From: a bacterium
GTDB lineage: Bacteria; Verrucomicrobiota; Verrucomicrobiia; Limisphaerales; UBA11358
Assembly (NCBI GenBank): GCA_021813325.1
Contig: JAKALA010000015.1
Coordinates: 1 to 64,000, forward strand
Length of the DNA stretch: 64,000 nt
Direction of reading: 5' to 3'
This document shows, piece after piece, positions 55,729 through 64,000 of this stretch. The position numbers were made by a program, and so were the translations under genes. Numbering within the stretch: position 1 is the stretch's first letter; the number at the start of each line of letters is the position of its first letter. Below the pieces are notes generated by a model that saw nothing but the letters and a program-made list of their open reading frames with translations, ran no database searches and was not told the DNA's origin.

Positions 55729-55851
55729 ATGTCAACGGTTGCTGAACAATTGCGCGCGGGTCGTGAAGCCAGGATGCTGACAGTGGAACAAGTGGCGGAA
55801 CTCACCAAAATCCGCACCGACCACATCCGCGCGCTGAATTCCGTGTTGTAA
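55729..55851 (+). pseudogene. Truncated RodZ-like helix-turn-helix gene
   Basis: An open frame of 40 codons reads MSTVAEQLRAGREARMLTVE and then QVAELTKIRTDHIRALNSVL before a stop. It is a clear match to the N-terminal HTH_25 domain of RodZ-type proteins (EQLR.AREA..LT...VA..TKIR...IRALE). The rest of such a protein (linker, membrane helix, C-terminal domain) is absent, so this is a remnant cut at about position 55837. Confidence 0.72.
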
Positions 55852-56392
55852 CCGAGCAGATCAAATGCCGGGACCAGATCCAAGCTCACCTCAGCTTCCA
55901 ACCGGCCTCTCAAGGTTTGATCGGTGCCGGTTTCAAATACCCCCCCGCACTAGTGTGGTGAGCGAGAAATTCGGTTAATAATTATCCCCCACCGTTTCCA
56001 AGCAAAACCGCCGTCTTGCGCTTTTGGCATTATGCAACGAACTAATCACTCACCACACTAGAAGAACGCGGCAATTATATTCGGTCAATGAGGCTGTCCA
56101 GCAGTTAACTCAGGCGTCTGTGGCTGCGCGGCGGCGCCGGCCACAGTCAATGGGCGCACAGTTTCACCCGCCTCTGTGCGTTGATCCGCCCGGCCCGGTG
56201 GCAAAAATTGGAACAGCCAGCCGGCTTGAAGGCGGCGGGCGCTTTCTGGGCACGCCGCAGGGAGGAGATTTCTTTTTTCTCGCCTTTTGGCACTTGGCAT
56301 TCTAAAAAGTGAGCCGGCTTGAGCGCTTTAACAAAAATCATCACGCGAAAATGGCAGTTGAAGCGTTTGCGCGGTGGTTTTAGAAATCTCGC
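55852..56392. other. Scar-like intergenic region
   Basis: No intact gene is supported. Just after the HTH remnant, the minus strand reads LEAEVSLDLVPAFDLLGYNT near 55840-55900, possibly a second gene fragment in the opposite direction. An inverted-repeat element follows at 55950-56061. The plus-strand frame from 56024 shows no motif. Confidence 0.4.
55950..56061. repeat. Small inverted-repeat element (112 bp)
   Basis: CTAGTGTGGTGAG (55950-55962) and CTCACCACACTAG (56049-56061) are perfect 13-base inverted ends around an AT-richer core with no coding potential. It looks like a MITE-type element; no target duplication is obvious. Confidence 0.65.
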
Positions 56393-56614
56393 ATGAGTAT
56401 TCCCACGACTTCCAGCCAGCGTCAGCGCACGTGCCGCGCGTGCGCCAAAAAATTTGATTACCCGGTCAAAGGCAGCGCCTCCACCCGCCACCATTGCGAG
56501 GAGTGCGTGGCCATCCCGCCCGATACGCGCAAGATCCTGGAGCGCTTGAACACCCGCGTGACGCAACTGGAAAACCAGCTTCGCCGCCTGCAAGCCAAAC
56601 CGCCGGCCGGGTAG
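56393..56614 (+). CDS. Small zinc-binding protein with coiled-coil tail
   Basis: A 73-residue protein with two CxxC pairs, C14/C17 (CRAC) and C35/C38 (CEEC), which could bind one zinc ion. The C-terminal half (DTRKILERLNTRVTQLENQL) is a short leucine-patterned coiled coil likely to dimerise. It overlaps no other gene and converges with the response regulator gene. No family is recognised. Confidence 0.6.
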   Translation: MSIPTTSSQRQRTCRACAKKFDYPVKGSASTRHHCEECVAIPPDTRKILERLNTRVTQLENQLRRLQAKPPAG

Positions 56615-56628
56615 GCAACGCCAGAAAT

Positions 56629-57270
56629 TCAGCGCTGCAAAAATTTGGCCACGGCTTCGGTGCGGGTGCGGACTTGCAGTTTCTCATAAATGCGCCGGAT
56701 GTAAGTATGCACGGTTTCGTAGCCGATATTCAATTTATCGGCAATTTCCTTGTAAATCAGGCCCTGGGCGAGCAGGTCCAAAACCTGTTGTTCGCGTTCG
56801 GAAAGCTCGGTCAATTCGCCGCCGGATTGCGGGGCCGGTGCGGCCGCCGGTTTTTGCAGCGATTGCACCACCAAGCGGGCGATGTGCGTGGTCATCGGCG
56901 AGCCGCCGCGATACACCTCCTTGATGGCCTCCAACAATTCCCTGGTCGGCGTGCGCTTCAGCATGTATCCGTTTGCCCCGGAGGCGAGCGCGTTGAAGAT
57001 ATTCTCGGTATCTTCGTAAACGGTCAGCATCATGACTTGAATCTTGGGAGCGGATGTTTTCAAGCGACGAACGCATTCCACGCCGTTGATGCCGGGCAGA
57101 TTGATGTCCATTAAAACCACATCCGGCTGGGCCTTGGGCAAATCCGCCAGCGCGTCTTCGGCGTTGGAATAGTCGCTGACAAAGCGAAAGCCCTCGGAGC
57201 GGCCGATCACTTTGGCCAGCGTTCCCCGCAGTTTGTCGTTGTCTTCGACGATGGATACAGCAATGGGCAT
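56629..57270 (-). CDS. NarL/LuxR-family response regulator
   Basis: A 213-residue two-component regulator. The receiver domain (1-120) has the acidic pocket E9/D10 and the phospho-acceptor D55 in VVLMDINLPG. A Pro/Ala-rich linker follows. The LuxR-type HTH is LSEREQQVLDLLAQGLIYKE followed by IADKLNIGYETVHTYIRRIY. It starts four bases after the sensor kinase stop and is surely its partner. Confidence 0.95.
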   Translation of the reverse strand: MPIAVSIVEDNDKLRGTLAKVIGRSEGFRFVSDYSNAEDALADLPKAQPDVVLMDINLPGINGVECVRRLKTSAPKIQVMMLTVYEDTENIFNALASGANGYMLKRTPTRELLEAIKEVYRGGSPMTTHIARLVVQSLQKPAAAPAPQSGGELTELSEREQQVLDLLAQGLIYKEIADKLNIGYETVHTYIRRIYEKLQVRTRTEAVAKFLQR

Positions 57271-57274
57271 AAGC

Positions 57275-60181
57275 TTAAATGGTTGCTACCGGCACGGTCA
57301 GTTGGACCACAGTGCCACCGCTGGCGCCGGGAAGAATTTCAAATTCACCGTGAACATCAGCGAGGCGTTTGCGCATGTTTTTGAGTCCGTTGCGCAGTTG
57401 CTTGGCAGACAGATCGCCAAGGCCGCGTCCGTTGTCGGTTACGATAATCTTAAATTTGCCCGGTTCCAACTGCAACTTCACCCGCGCCTCGCTGGCGTGC
57501 GCGTGCTTGACGACATTGTTCACGGCTTCCTTGAACGCGAGGAAAACATTGTGTCGCACTTCAGGCAAAATGGGGGTGGCCGGCAGTTGCGTGGGCAATT
57601 CCGCGCGGTAACTGACGCCGGCCAGGGCGAAGTATTCCTGGGCGTATTTGCAGGCGTAGTTGGCCAATCCCTCAAGCGTGTCGTTGGACGGATTCACGGC
57701 CCAGACAATTTCATCGAGTGAACGGGTGGTGTCCCGGGCGGTTTCGGTGATCTGCTGCGCGTGCTGCTCAATCTCTTCGGGAACATTCTTGTCCACTTCA
57801 GCGAGTTCGCCCAGCAGCGTTATTTGCGTCAGATTGGCGCCGAGCTGATCGTGCAAGTCACGGGCAATGCGGGCGCGTTCCTTCTCGATCAATTCCTTCT
57901 GCCGCGCGGCGCGCAATTGACGTTTCAATTTGGCGGTGGAAAGGGAGTAAATCGTGCCAGCCAAAATCCCCAAGACACAGAGCACCATGCTGGCCACGAA
58001 CCAAGGTTTTCGCCAGAACGGCGGCGCCACCTTCACAACAAGCGAAGCGCCGGTCTCATTCCAAACCCCGTCCTCATTGCAGGCCTGCACGTGAAAGGTA
58101 TAATTCCCGGGAGGCAGTTTTTGAAAGTGGGCGACCCGTTCATTGCCAATGTCCGTCCAATTATTATCGCGGCCTTCCAGGCGGTATCGGAATCGAGTGC
58201 CAAACGGGTCGCCTTTGGAGGCGGAAAAATTGAGGCTGGCAAAATGAATTTCCAGTTGTTCATTATCCGGCTGCAAGGTGATGGGGCGATTCCAGGTCAC
58301 GCTCAAAGGATTGGTCCCCTGCTCCACGGCGTCCACGCGCACGGATTCGATGACCACGGGTGGCGGATTGGTATTGCGATGCAGCTCGGCTGGATTTACC
58401 GAGATGATGCCGCGAATGGTGGGAAACCATAACGTGCCGTCGCGGGCGCACAACGCCGCCGGCTGGGCGCCGACCGTGCATTCACGCGTGAAGAAGGTGC
58501 GACATGAAATATTTTCGGCGCCACCGTCCGATTTCCCCGAGAACGGATGTGTCTCAACGCGCATGATGCCCTCATAGGAACCCAGCCAAAGGTTGGTGGA
58601 AGCGTCCTCAATCAGATAGCCCACACTATCGGTGCGCAGGCCGTTGCGTGTGGAATACTGGTGCCATTTCTGGTTTTGATAGCGCGCCAAGCCATGCCCA
58701 AAAGTGCCGACCCACAAACCGTTGTCGTGACCCGCCAGCAAGCAGGAAATGTCGGCGACCGGCGAATTGACCGCGGTGATTTTCCCGGAACGCATTTGGA
58801 ACAAACCGCCGCCTTCCGTGCCGATCCAGAGAATTCCCTGGGCATCTTCCGCCAGCGCGCGAACGGCGCGGGCCGGCAAACCGTCATTGGTGGAAAAATA
58901 TTTCCAGACCTTGCCATCAAAACAGCCCAAACCATTTTCGCCGCCCGCCCAGACCGTCCCGTCCCGGGTTTGATACAACACATAAATCTGGCGGCCAATT
59001 TTCTCCGATCCATCGACGGGCTGGAAGTAATAGGACATGAAACGAAACAGCCCTTCGCCGCGCGATCCAGCCCACACGTTTTGTTGATTATCCACCAGCA
59101 CGGTCCAGGCATTCGATCCCGCGCCAATGCCAAAATCCCGCACCGAATTGGTGAGCCAATACGACAATCCCCGACTGTTAAACGCCATCCATATGCCGCC
59201 CCGCCGATCCTGCGCGAGTGACTGTGCCGCCCAGGGATGCACCTCCGGCGGAGACACAAAATAATTGCGGCGAATGCGATTCAAACCGCCGCCATCCGTG
59301 CCCACCCACAAGTTGCCTTCCGGGTCGAAACACAGCGAGAGCACCGTATTATGCGAAAGCCCTTGATCCGTTTTGAATTGCCGCCAGCCGTTGGTGGGAT
59401 CAAGCCAGAAGACCCCGGAATCCGTGGTGCCCACCACCAGATTGCCCGCCGGATCCACCGTGGCCACATTGATGCCGGCATCAAACGTGATGCCGCGTCC
59501 GCGAATGACGCCCGTGACCGGCGTGACGGGCCAGGGGCAGGCGCCAAAGCTTTGTTCCAGTCGGCCATTGCGCCATTTTTCGACCTGGCCATTTTGCAGG
59601 CGCCAAAACACGCCGTCCCGCCCCGGCACCCACAAATGAAAAGCCTGCGGCAAAACCGGCACGGGAATTTCTGCCGGGTGCAGATCCATTTGACTGCCGT
59701 TCCAGCGGAAACATCGTCCGCCCTGGGATAAAAACCAGACGACATTGCTGGACTGTTCGTAAGCCGAAACCACCTTTCCACCGATGCCGCTGATGTCAAA
59801 AGTTTTAAGCACCCCGTTCTTGATCGCGCAAAGATTGGCGTTCTCCGTGCCCACCCACAAGGTCTGATCACCGTCCTGAAACAAAAAAACGATCCGATTA
59901 TCCGGCAAACCCGGCGTATTGTTGACATTGAACCGCGTAAATGAGTTGCCATCAAACCGCAGCAAACCGTTAAACGTCCCCAGCCAGAGAAAACCATCGT
60001 GCGTCTGCGTCAGGGCAATCACCGAACTGGGACGCACCCCGTCTTCCGATCCCCAAACATCAATCGCATACGGAGAATCGGCCGCCAGCAGGGCGCGCGG
60101 CCAACCGGCGGCCAGGGCCGCAAGCAGCAGGAGGATGTGGAGGAGGCGCTTCAATGGCCCCAAGCATACGCGTTGAAGCAC
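57275..60181 (-). CDS. Propeller-type sensor histidine kinase (Reg_prop/Y_Y_Y/HisKA_3)
   Basis: A 968-residue sensor. From a GTG at 60181 a signal sequence follows (KRLLHILLLLAALAAGW). Then come many two-component-regulator propeller repeats (IALTQTHDGFLWLGTFNGLL, LCFDPEGNLWVGTDGGGLNR and others; residues about 40-610). The Y_Y_Y domain follows (GNYTFHVQACNEDGVWNE), then a transmembrane helix, and HisKA_3 with the phospho-accepting H777 in ERARIARDLHDQLGANL. The HATPase domain has FKEAVNNVVKHAHASEA and DNGRGLG. The open frame extends upstream to a TTG at 60313, but the GTG best places the signal peptide. These sensors typically detect oligosaccharides; the ligand here is inferred. Confidence 0.9.
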   Translation of the reverse strand: MLQRVCLGPLKRLLHILLLLAALAAGWPRALLAADSPYAIDVWGSEDGVRPSSVIALTQTHDGFLWLGTFNGLLRFDGNSFTRFNVNNTPGLPDNRIVFLFQDGDQTLWVGTENANLCAIKNGVLKTFDISGIGGKVVSAYEQSSNVVWFLSQGGRCFRWNGSQMDLHPAEIPVPVLPQAFHLWVPGRDGVFWRLQNGQVEKWRNGRLEQSFGACPWPVTPVTGVIRGRGITFDAGINVATVDPAGNLVVGTTDSGVFWLDPTNGWRQFKTDQGLSHNTVLSLCFDPEGNLWVGTDGGGLNRIRRNYFVSPPEVHPWAAQSLAQDRRGGIWMAFNSRGLSYWLTNSVRDFGIGAGSNAWTVLVDNQQNVWAGSRGEGLFRFMSYYFQPVDGSEKIGRQIYVLYQTRDGTVWAGGENGLGCFDGKVWKYFSTNDGLPARAVRALAEDAQGILWIGTEGGGLFQMRSGKITAVNSPVADISCLLAGHDNGLWVGTFGHGLARYQNQKWHQYSTRNGLRTDSVGYLIEDASTNLWLGSYEGIMRVETHPFSGKSDGGAENISCRTFFTRECTVGAQPAALCARDGTLWFPTIRGIISVNPAELHRNTNPPPVVIESVRVDAVEQGTNPLSVTWNRPITLQPDNEQLEIHFASLNFSASKGDPFGTRFRYRLEGRDNNWTDIGNERVAHFQKLPPGNYTFHVQACNEDGVWNETGASLVVKVAPPFWRKPWFVASMVLCVLGILAGTIYSLSTAKLKRQLRAARQKELIEKERARIARDLHDQLGANLTQITLLGELAEVDKNVPEEIEQHAQQITETARDTTRSLDEIVWAVNPSNDTLEGLANYACKYAQEYFALAGVSYRAELPTQLPATPILPEVRHNVFLAFKEAVNNVVKHAHASEARVKLQLEPGKFKIIVTDNGRGLGDLSAKQLRNGLKNMRKRLADVHGEFEILPGASGGTVVQLTVPVATI

Positions 60182-60299
60182 TGCGGAAAAAAGAGATTTT
60201 TCGGCATGCCGCGAAAACAAATTGCATAAACACCAGTGTTCCGTAAGCGTCGTCTCTGAAAGCGTGGGGTCATGCGACGTCCGGTTTGAACGGCCACGC

Positions 60300-61613
60300 T
60301 CAGTCACCGGCAAAATCGGAAATCGTCAATTGGGAGGTGTGTTCGGTTTTGACCGCATTGGCAAATTGTTTCGCGTCAGCGCGCTTCCATTTTACCGAAC
60401 AATGCTCCAAAACGGCATTTTGCACGTAGCGCAGATTGAACCCATCGGTCTCGTGTGGTTTGATCGGTTCGAGCACCTTGGTCGGCCGGTTGTCGTAAAC
60501 CTGACCGGGGTATTTGGTCCAACGAGCCAGTTCCAGTGAAACATTTTTGAAGCAGACATTTTGAATGTGACTTTGCGGCGATCCGTTGACGCGAATGCTG
60601 TTCTCCGCGCGACCCGTCACATTTTCAACCGTAATATCCGCAAGCGTGCCAAGCTTCGTCTCGGGCGCGCGCGGAATGGCCGTGAACGAGATGGCTTCGC
60701 CCCTGCCCCACCACGGATCGCTGTGATAACGGGAAGTAAATTCAATGTTCCTAAATACAATGTTCGACACGGTGCCCTCGTCGCGCAGTTGAATGCACAA
60801 GCCACGGCTGCTCGAAAGAATTTTGCAGCGCTCAAACAAAACATTGCGAATATCGCTGGTCGTTTCCGTGCCGATTTTCAATCCGGCATCCTGCGTGCGG
60901 ATCACACAGTCATGCACCCGAATATCCGCACACGCGCCAAAATCATTGGTCTGCCGGGTTGCCTTGACGACGATCGCGTCATCGCCGCAGGTGATCTGGC
61001 AATGGCGGATTTCCACATGCCGGCAATGATCCGGATCAATTCCATCGCAGTTTGGCACGTCCAGGCGGTTGTCAACCGTGACATTATCCACCAGCACATT
61101 TTCGCAGCCCAGCATGTGCAGGCCCCAAAACGGAGCATCGCCAAACGTGATGTCCCGCACGGTGAGATTGGCGCATCCCGTCAGGACAAACAGCTTGGGG
61201 CGCCACGGTTTGAACAGCCACCACTCGTTCGTGGCATCGTAACCGGTCATGAACGCCAGCGACTGGCCGAGGATTTTCCCATGACCGGTGATTTTCAGGT
61301 CGCGCGCATTCATCGCGGTGATCACACCATCGCCGGTGTAATCGCTTTGGTTGGTGCTGATGAGCAACGTCCCTTGGATGCAGAAATCAATCCCGCTCTT
61401 CAGCTCAAGCGTGGAAACCAGAAACGTATGTTTGCGTGGAATCAAGACCTGCCCGCCCTGACCTGCCGCCATATCAATCGTCTTTTGAATCGAAGCCGTG
61501 TCCAACGTGATCCCGTCGCCCTTGGCGCCGAAGTCGAGGGCGTTAAGCGTCTTCGCCAAGAGAGATCCACGGAAGATCAGCAGAATAAAGAGCCACACCA
61601 GTTTTGTTTTCAT
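60300..61613 (-). CDS. Glycoside hydrolase family 28 (polygalacturonase-like)
   Basis: A 437-residue secreted enzyme with a signal peptide (LVWLFILLIFRGSLLA) and the GH28 beta-helix. The start is the ATG at 61613, because the frame upstream overlaps another gene. NALDFGAKGDGITLDTASIQ begins the fold. Active-site regions are NCDG (188-191), CGDD (209-212) and AGLKIGTE (243-250). GH28 enzymes cleave pectin-type chains, including polygalacturonan and rhamnogalacturonan; the subtype cannot be assigned. It starts five bases after the PKD/CBM9 gene stop, so they form an operon. Confidence 0.92.
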   Translation of the reverse strand: MKTKLVWLFILLIFRGSLLAKTLNALDFGAKGDGITLDTASIQKTIDMAAGQGGQVLIPRKHTFLVSTLELKSGIDFCIQGTLLISTNQSDYTGDGVITAMNARDLKITGHGKILGQSLAFMTGYDATNEWWLFKPWRPKLFVLTGCANLTVRDITFGDAPFWGLHMLGCENVLVDNVTVDNRLDVPNCDGIDPDHCRHVEIRHCQITCGDDAIVVKATRQTNDFGACADIRVHDCVIRTQDAGLKIGTETTSDIRNVLFERCKILSSSRGLCIQLRDEGTVSNIVFRNIEFTSRYHSDPWWGRGEAISFTAIPRAPETKLGTLADITVENVTGRAENSIRVNGSPQSHIQNVCFKNVSLELARWTKYPGQVYDNRPTKVLEPIKPHETDGFNLRYVQNAVLEHCSVKWKRADAKQFANAVKTEHTSQLTISDFAGD

Positions 61614-61618
61614 GAAAT

Positions 61619-62725
61619 TTATTTCACAACCACATCCCAGACTTTGGATTTGCGGGATTTGCCGGCCGGCCCCGCGACATCGAGCACGACCACGTAATGA
61701 TTGGCGGTTTTGTAGGCATGTATGGGATTTTGTTCCGTGGAAGTTTCGCCGTCGCCGAAATCCCAATGCCATGAGGTGATGTTTCCCACTGACAAATCCT
61801 TGAACGCCACCAAGCGGCGGGACATGTCCACCACTTGAAATGACCACTGAGCTTCGATGGGTTTCACAAACTGCGACTCCAGCGGCATGAGCTTGAATTC
61901 GCAAAGCTGGTCGGCCTGGCCATACATCGTGTGATGACGGGATAAATTCCAAAAGCCGTTGTTTGTGGCGGCGGAATTTACATTGTCGTAATCGATCAGA
62001 GCAAAAGACAAGCCGATGATTTTATTTTCTTTCAAAACGGATTCAACGGCGCGCGGCGGACCTTCGGCTCCGGCGTAATCGAACGGCGTGATCCAAAATT
62101 CCAATACATAATGCCCGGATTGGCCCGGCTTGAAGTTGAATTTCTGCGCGGCATTCGCGTAGGGCAGTGCTTTGGCCCATTGTTCCGGCCCCCAAACCAT
62201 GCACCAATCTTTTCCCTCGGACGGTGTAAAGATGTGATAGTTCTGCGCGTGTGCTCCTTGCAAGGTGAGATAGGTCTCCCATTCGCCCAAAACCGGCTTC
62301 GCTGGCAAGAAATGTTCGATCAACGGTCCGCCAGACAAATCGCCGTCCACGACCAATTCAAACGTGTCATTGTGCAAACCGGGTTGGGAAAAATCCCAAT
62401 AATCATCGTCGGCTTCGTAAAGGCAATACAGACGGTTCAAGCCTTTCACCCAGCCAAAGCGCACGCGAATTCTGGGCGTGGACGGATCAGACCACTGATG
62501 TTTGCCATTGTCATCCACCAACTGATCGCTGCCGATGACGTAGCTGTCCGGAACGATGTTCCAATCATTTGTGTCGCCATCGACACGCGGAATTTGGTCT
62601 GCCGGAAACTGGAAGACTTTGAAAATTTCGTTCGTGCGATCCAGAGCGCTGGCATTGCTTGGAATCAAAAACACACCACCAATGGCCAACGCCATCAGGC
62701 TTGCGCAGAGACGGGTTAATTTCAC
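61619..62725 (-). CDS. Secreted CBM9-like protein with a C-terminal PKD domain
   Basis: A 368-residue protein starting at GTG 62725 with a signal peptide (LCASLMALAIGGVFLIPSNA). The middle (VDGDTNDWNIVPDSYVIG, FELVVDGDLSGG, YVLEFWITPFDYAG) has the outline of carbohydrate-binding CBM9/DOMON-like domains. A PKD domain ends it (SWHWDFGDGETSTEQNPIHA). It probably binds polysaccharide on the cell surface or helps the GH28 enzyme next to it. No catalytic residues are recognised. Confidence 0.78.
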   Translation of the reverse strand: MKLTRLCASLMALAIGGVFLIPSNASALDRTNEIFKVFQFPADQIPRVDGDTNDWNIVPDSYVIGSDQLVDDNGKHQWSDPSTPRIRVRFGWVKGLNRLYCLYEADDDYWDFSQPGLHNDTFELVVDGDLSGGPLIEHFLPAKPVLGEWETYLTLQGAHAQNYHIFTPSEGKDWCMVWGPEQWAKALPYANAAQKFNFKPGQSGHYVLEFWITPFDYAGAEGPPRAVESVLKENKIIGLSFALIDYDNVNSAATNNGFWNLSRHHTMYGQADQLCEFKLMPLESQFVKPIEAQWSFQVVDMSRRLVAFKDLSVGNITSWHWDFGDGETSTEQNPIHAYKTANHYVVVLDVAGPAGKSRKSKVWDVVVK

Positions 62726-62900
62726 AAAAGAATTGCTCCACGTTTCGCGCCTGGAGTCAATTCCCGAGACGCGCCAAAACTGGCGATGCGAGCGAATCCG
62801 TTGGCATCGCCCAGCAGGTTGCCCGGCCGATAAGTTTATCCCGAAAAGCCGAAATTGTGGCTACGAGGGCGCTGCCGCCAGTGGCAATTTCGGGTTCAAC

Positions 62901-64000
62901 TTACGGGCGGCGCAACTGGTAAAACTGTTGGCCGGCCTCGATTGGCAGGCTTACGGTGTTGCTGCCACCTTGGAGCGTGGGAGCATTGGTAACCGCCATC
63001 CAGACGGTCGGGGCGGCCAAGTTGGTCGCCATATACAACTGGTAATTCGTGGCGTATGCGGGCCAACTGAGGGAAAACTTCCGGTTGAGCAACTCGGTCA
63101 TGTTTAAAACCGGCGGCGGCATGACCTTGACGGTGAATGTGGGAGAAACCGTGGCGATGCCATCAGAGGCGGACAGGACAACTTGATAAGTGCCCGGTTG
63201 AGCATAGGTGTGCTGAGGATTCTGGGCGATGGAACTGGCACCGTCGCCAAAGGACCAATGAAACGTGCAGGTGGGATGCCCCATGAATTGGAGTTCCGAC
63301 AGTTGAACTGAATTGGCCGATGTGGGATCCGCCACTTTGTCGATCTGAAACCGATAGAGGTTATAGCTGTTCAGGTTGCTGATGTTATACGTCAGCGTCT
63401 GGTAATTTTGGGTAAACGACTGGCTTTTTTGAACGTCCAGCGTGGTCCAGGTTGAGCCTCCGTCATTGGAGCCAAGCAACCGCCAGTCGGCCGGATTCCG
63501 ATCGGAATACACTGTGGCATCGTTTGCCGAGGCGACGGTGTATTGGGAAACGAGACAGCGCATGTCGTTCGGATATTGATATTGAATCCAACTGGACCGG
63601 GTGGAGGAATCAGCATTGGCGAAATCCAGCCACTTGGTGGCCGTGGTGCCATCAAACGCATTGGCGGCCATCTCGTTTGGAGCGTTTTCCCCTTGCGCGC
63701 TGACCACGCCCAAATGATCGCTGGTGGTGCTGTAAGGCGCTCTGGACGCGTCGCCGCCGCCCGCCTGGGCGGTGAACTGGACGCTCAACGGGGCGATGCC
63801 GGAGCCGGGCAGCGCGCTGAAGTTGGCCGTCAAGGGCGTGCCGATGCTGATGAGGGCGGTGTTGGTCCCGGTTCGATCGCCACAGGTCACTCCCAGCGTC
63901 ACCGCATAGCTGCCATTGCTGGTGTAGGTATGCTGCGGATTTTGCCCGGTGGCATAACTGCCGTCGCCAAAATTCCAGGAATAAACATACTGGGGCACGC
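62901..64000 (-). CDS. Secreted PKD/discoidin protein (partial, 5' end off window)
   Basis: At least 366 residues are visible; the true start lies beyond the window. From the N-terminal side: a PKD domain (YSWNFGDGSYATGQNPQHTY), then the first half of another PKD domain (FSALPGSGIAPLSVQFTAQA). A discoidin/F5-8C-like domain follows (NAFDGTTATKWLDFAN ... RNPADWRLLGSNDGGSTWTT), then the second half of that PKD domain (FHWSFGDGASSIAQNPQHTY). A C-terminal beta-rich tail ends FYQLRRP. A hairpin with 9-base arms (62849-62893) lies just after the stop. Likely an extracellular adhesin or glycan-binding protein. Confidence 0.85.
   Translation of the reverse strand, partial: VPQYVYSWNFGDGSYATGQNPQHTYTSNGSYAVTLGVTCGDRTGTNTALISIGTPLTANFSALPGSGIAPLSVQFTAQAGGGDASRAPYSTTSDHLGVVSAQGENAPNEMAANAFDGTTATKWLDFANADSSTRSSWIQYQYPNDMRCLVSQYTVASANDATVYSDRNPADWRLLGSNDGGSTWTTLDVQKSQSFTQNYQTLTYNISNLNSYNLYRFQIDKVADPTSANSVQLSELQFMGHPTCTFHWSFGDGASSIAQNPQHTYAQPGTYQVVLSASDGIATVSPTFTVKVMPPPVLNMTELLNRKFSLSWPAYATNYQLYMATNLAAPTVWMAVTNAPTLQGGSNTVSLPIEAGQQFYQLRRP

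Noticed and set aside
56024-56305. 93-codon plus-strand frame
   Set aside because: It starts inside the inverted-repeat element and shows no motif.
1-64000. CRISPR arrays, prophage or conjugative genes
   Set aside because: No regularly spaced direct repeats, Cas, phage structural or relaxase genes were seen.

Overview
The window looks like a chromosomal segment from a free-living, heterotrophic member of the Verrucomicrobiota, probably close to the Limisphaerales/Pedosphaera group. This is inferred from gene content and style, not from a marker tree: a pseudopilin ending in an H-x9-DG motif, two ECF sigma operons whose partners are membrane proteins, very large AsmA-type proteins, PKD-domain secreted proteins, a Cys-type sulfatase, GH92 and GH28 glycosidases, and many intergenic palindromes. 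GC content is moderately high over most of the window, with a few AT-richer patches.

Layout. 1-4.1 kb: a partial pseudopilin gene and a secreted GH92 alpha-mannosidase. 4.3-9.8 kb: recQ, the C-terminal half of a split carB, an outer-membrane beta-barrel protein and tRNA-Leu(GAG). 10.1-10.7 kb: a PIN-domain toxin-antitoxin pair. 11.2-17.3 kb: assimilatory sulfate reduction (sulfite reductase, PAPS-type reductase, CysD, CysN), with a peroxiredoxin on the opposite strand and an unrelated AT-rich membrane-protein gene wedged between cysD and cysN. 17.4-27.3 kb: a DUF748 protein, prepilin peptidase, aroE, a 1248-residue AsmA-like protein with an internal duplication, and a DUF4230-like protein. 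27.4-36.8 kb: an AlbA_2-type regulator with a DUF2283 protein, the alpha subunit of class I fumarase, a YfhO-like membrane protein, pyruvate dehydrogenase E2 and E3, and a beta-barrel protein. 36.9-40.6 kb: a Y-family DNA polymerase, a complete IS4-family insertion sequence with target duplication and a frameshifted transposase, a zinc-ribbon protein and a palindromic intergenic element. 40.6-45.9 kb: an L-fucose operon (AraC regulator, fucI, fucU, fucP). 46-55.7 kb: ftsK, a membrane-anchored ECF sigma factor with a partner sharing its C-terminal domain, a sulfatase, and a second ECF sigma operon. 55.7-64 kb: a scar with a truncated RodZ-like HTH gene, a small zinc-binding protein, a NarL response regulator with a propeller-type sensor kinase, then a GH28 enzyme, a CBM9-like/PKD protein and a partial PKD/discoidin protein.

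How the genes fit together. GH92, GH28, the sulfatase, the fucose operon and the PKD/discoidin proteins suggest growth on complex, probably sulfated and fucosylated, plant or algal polysaccharides. The propeller kinase beside the GH28 cluster is a plausible sensor for such glycans. The cys cluster supplies reduced sulfur. The most unusual features are the membrane-tethered sigma factor that shares its extracytoplasmic domain with the next gene, a discoidin domain nested inside a PKD domain, a large soluble insertion in FucP, the split carB, and a cleanly delimited IS element. I found no CRISPR array, prophage or conjugative element.
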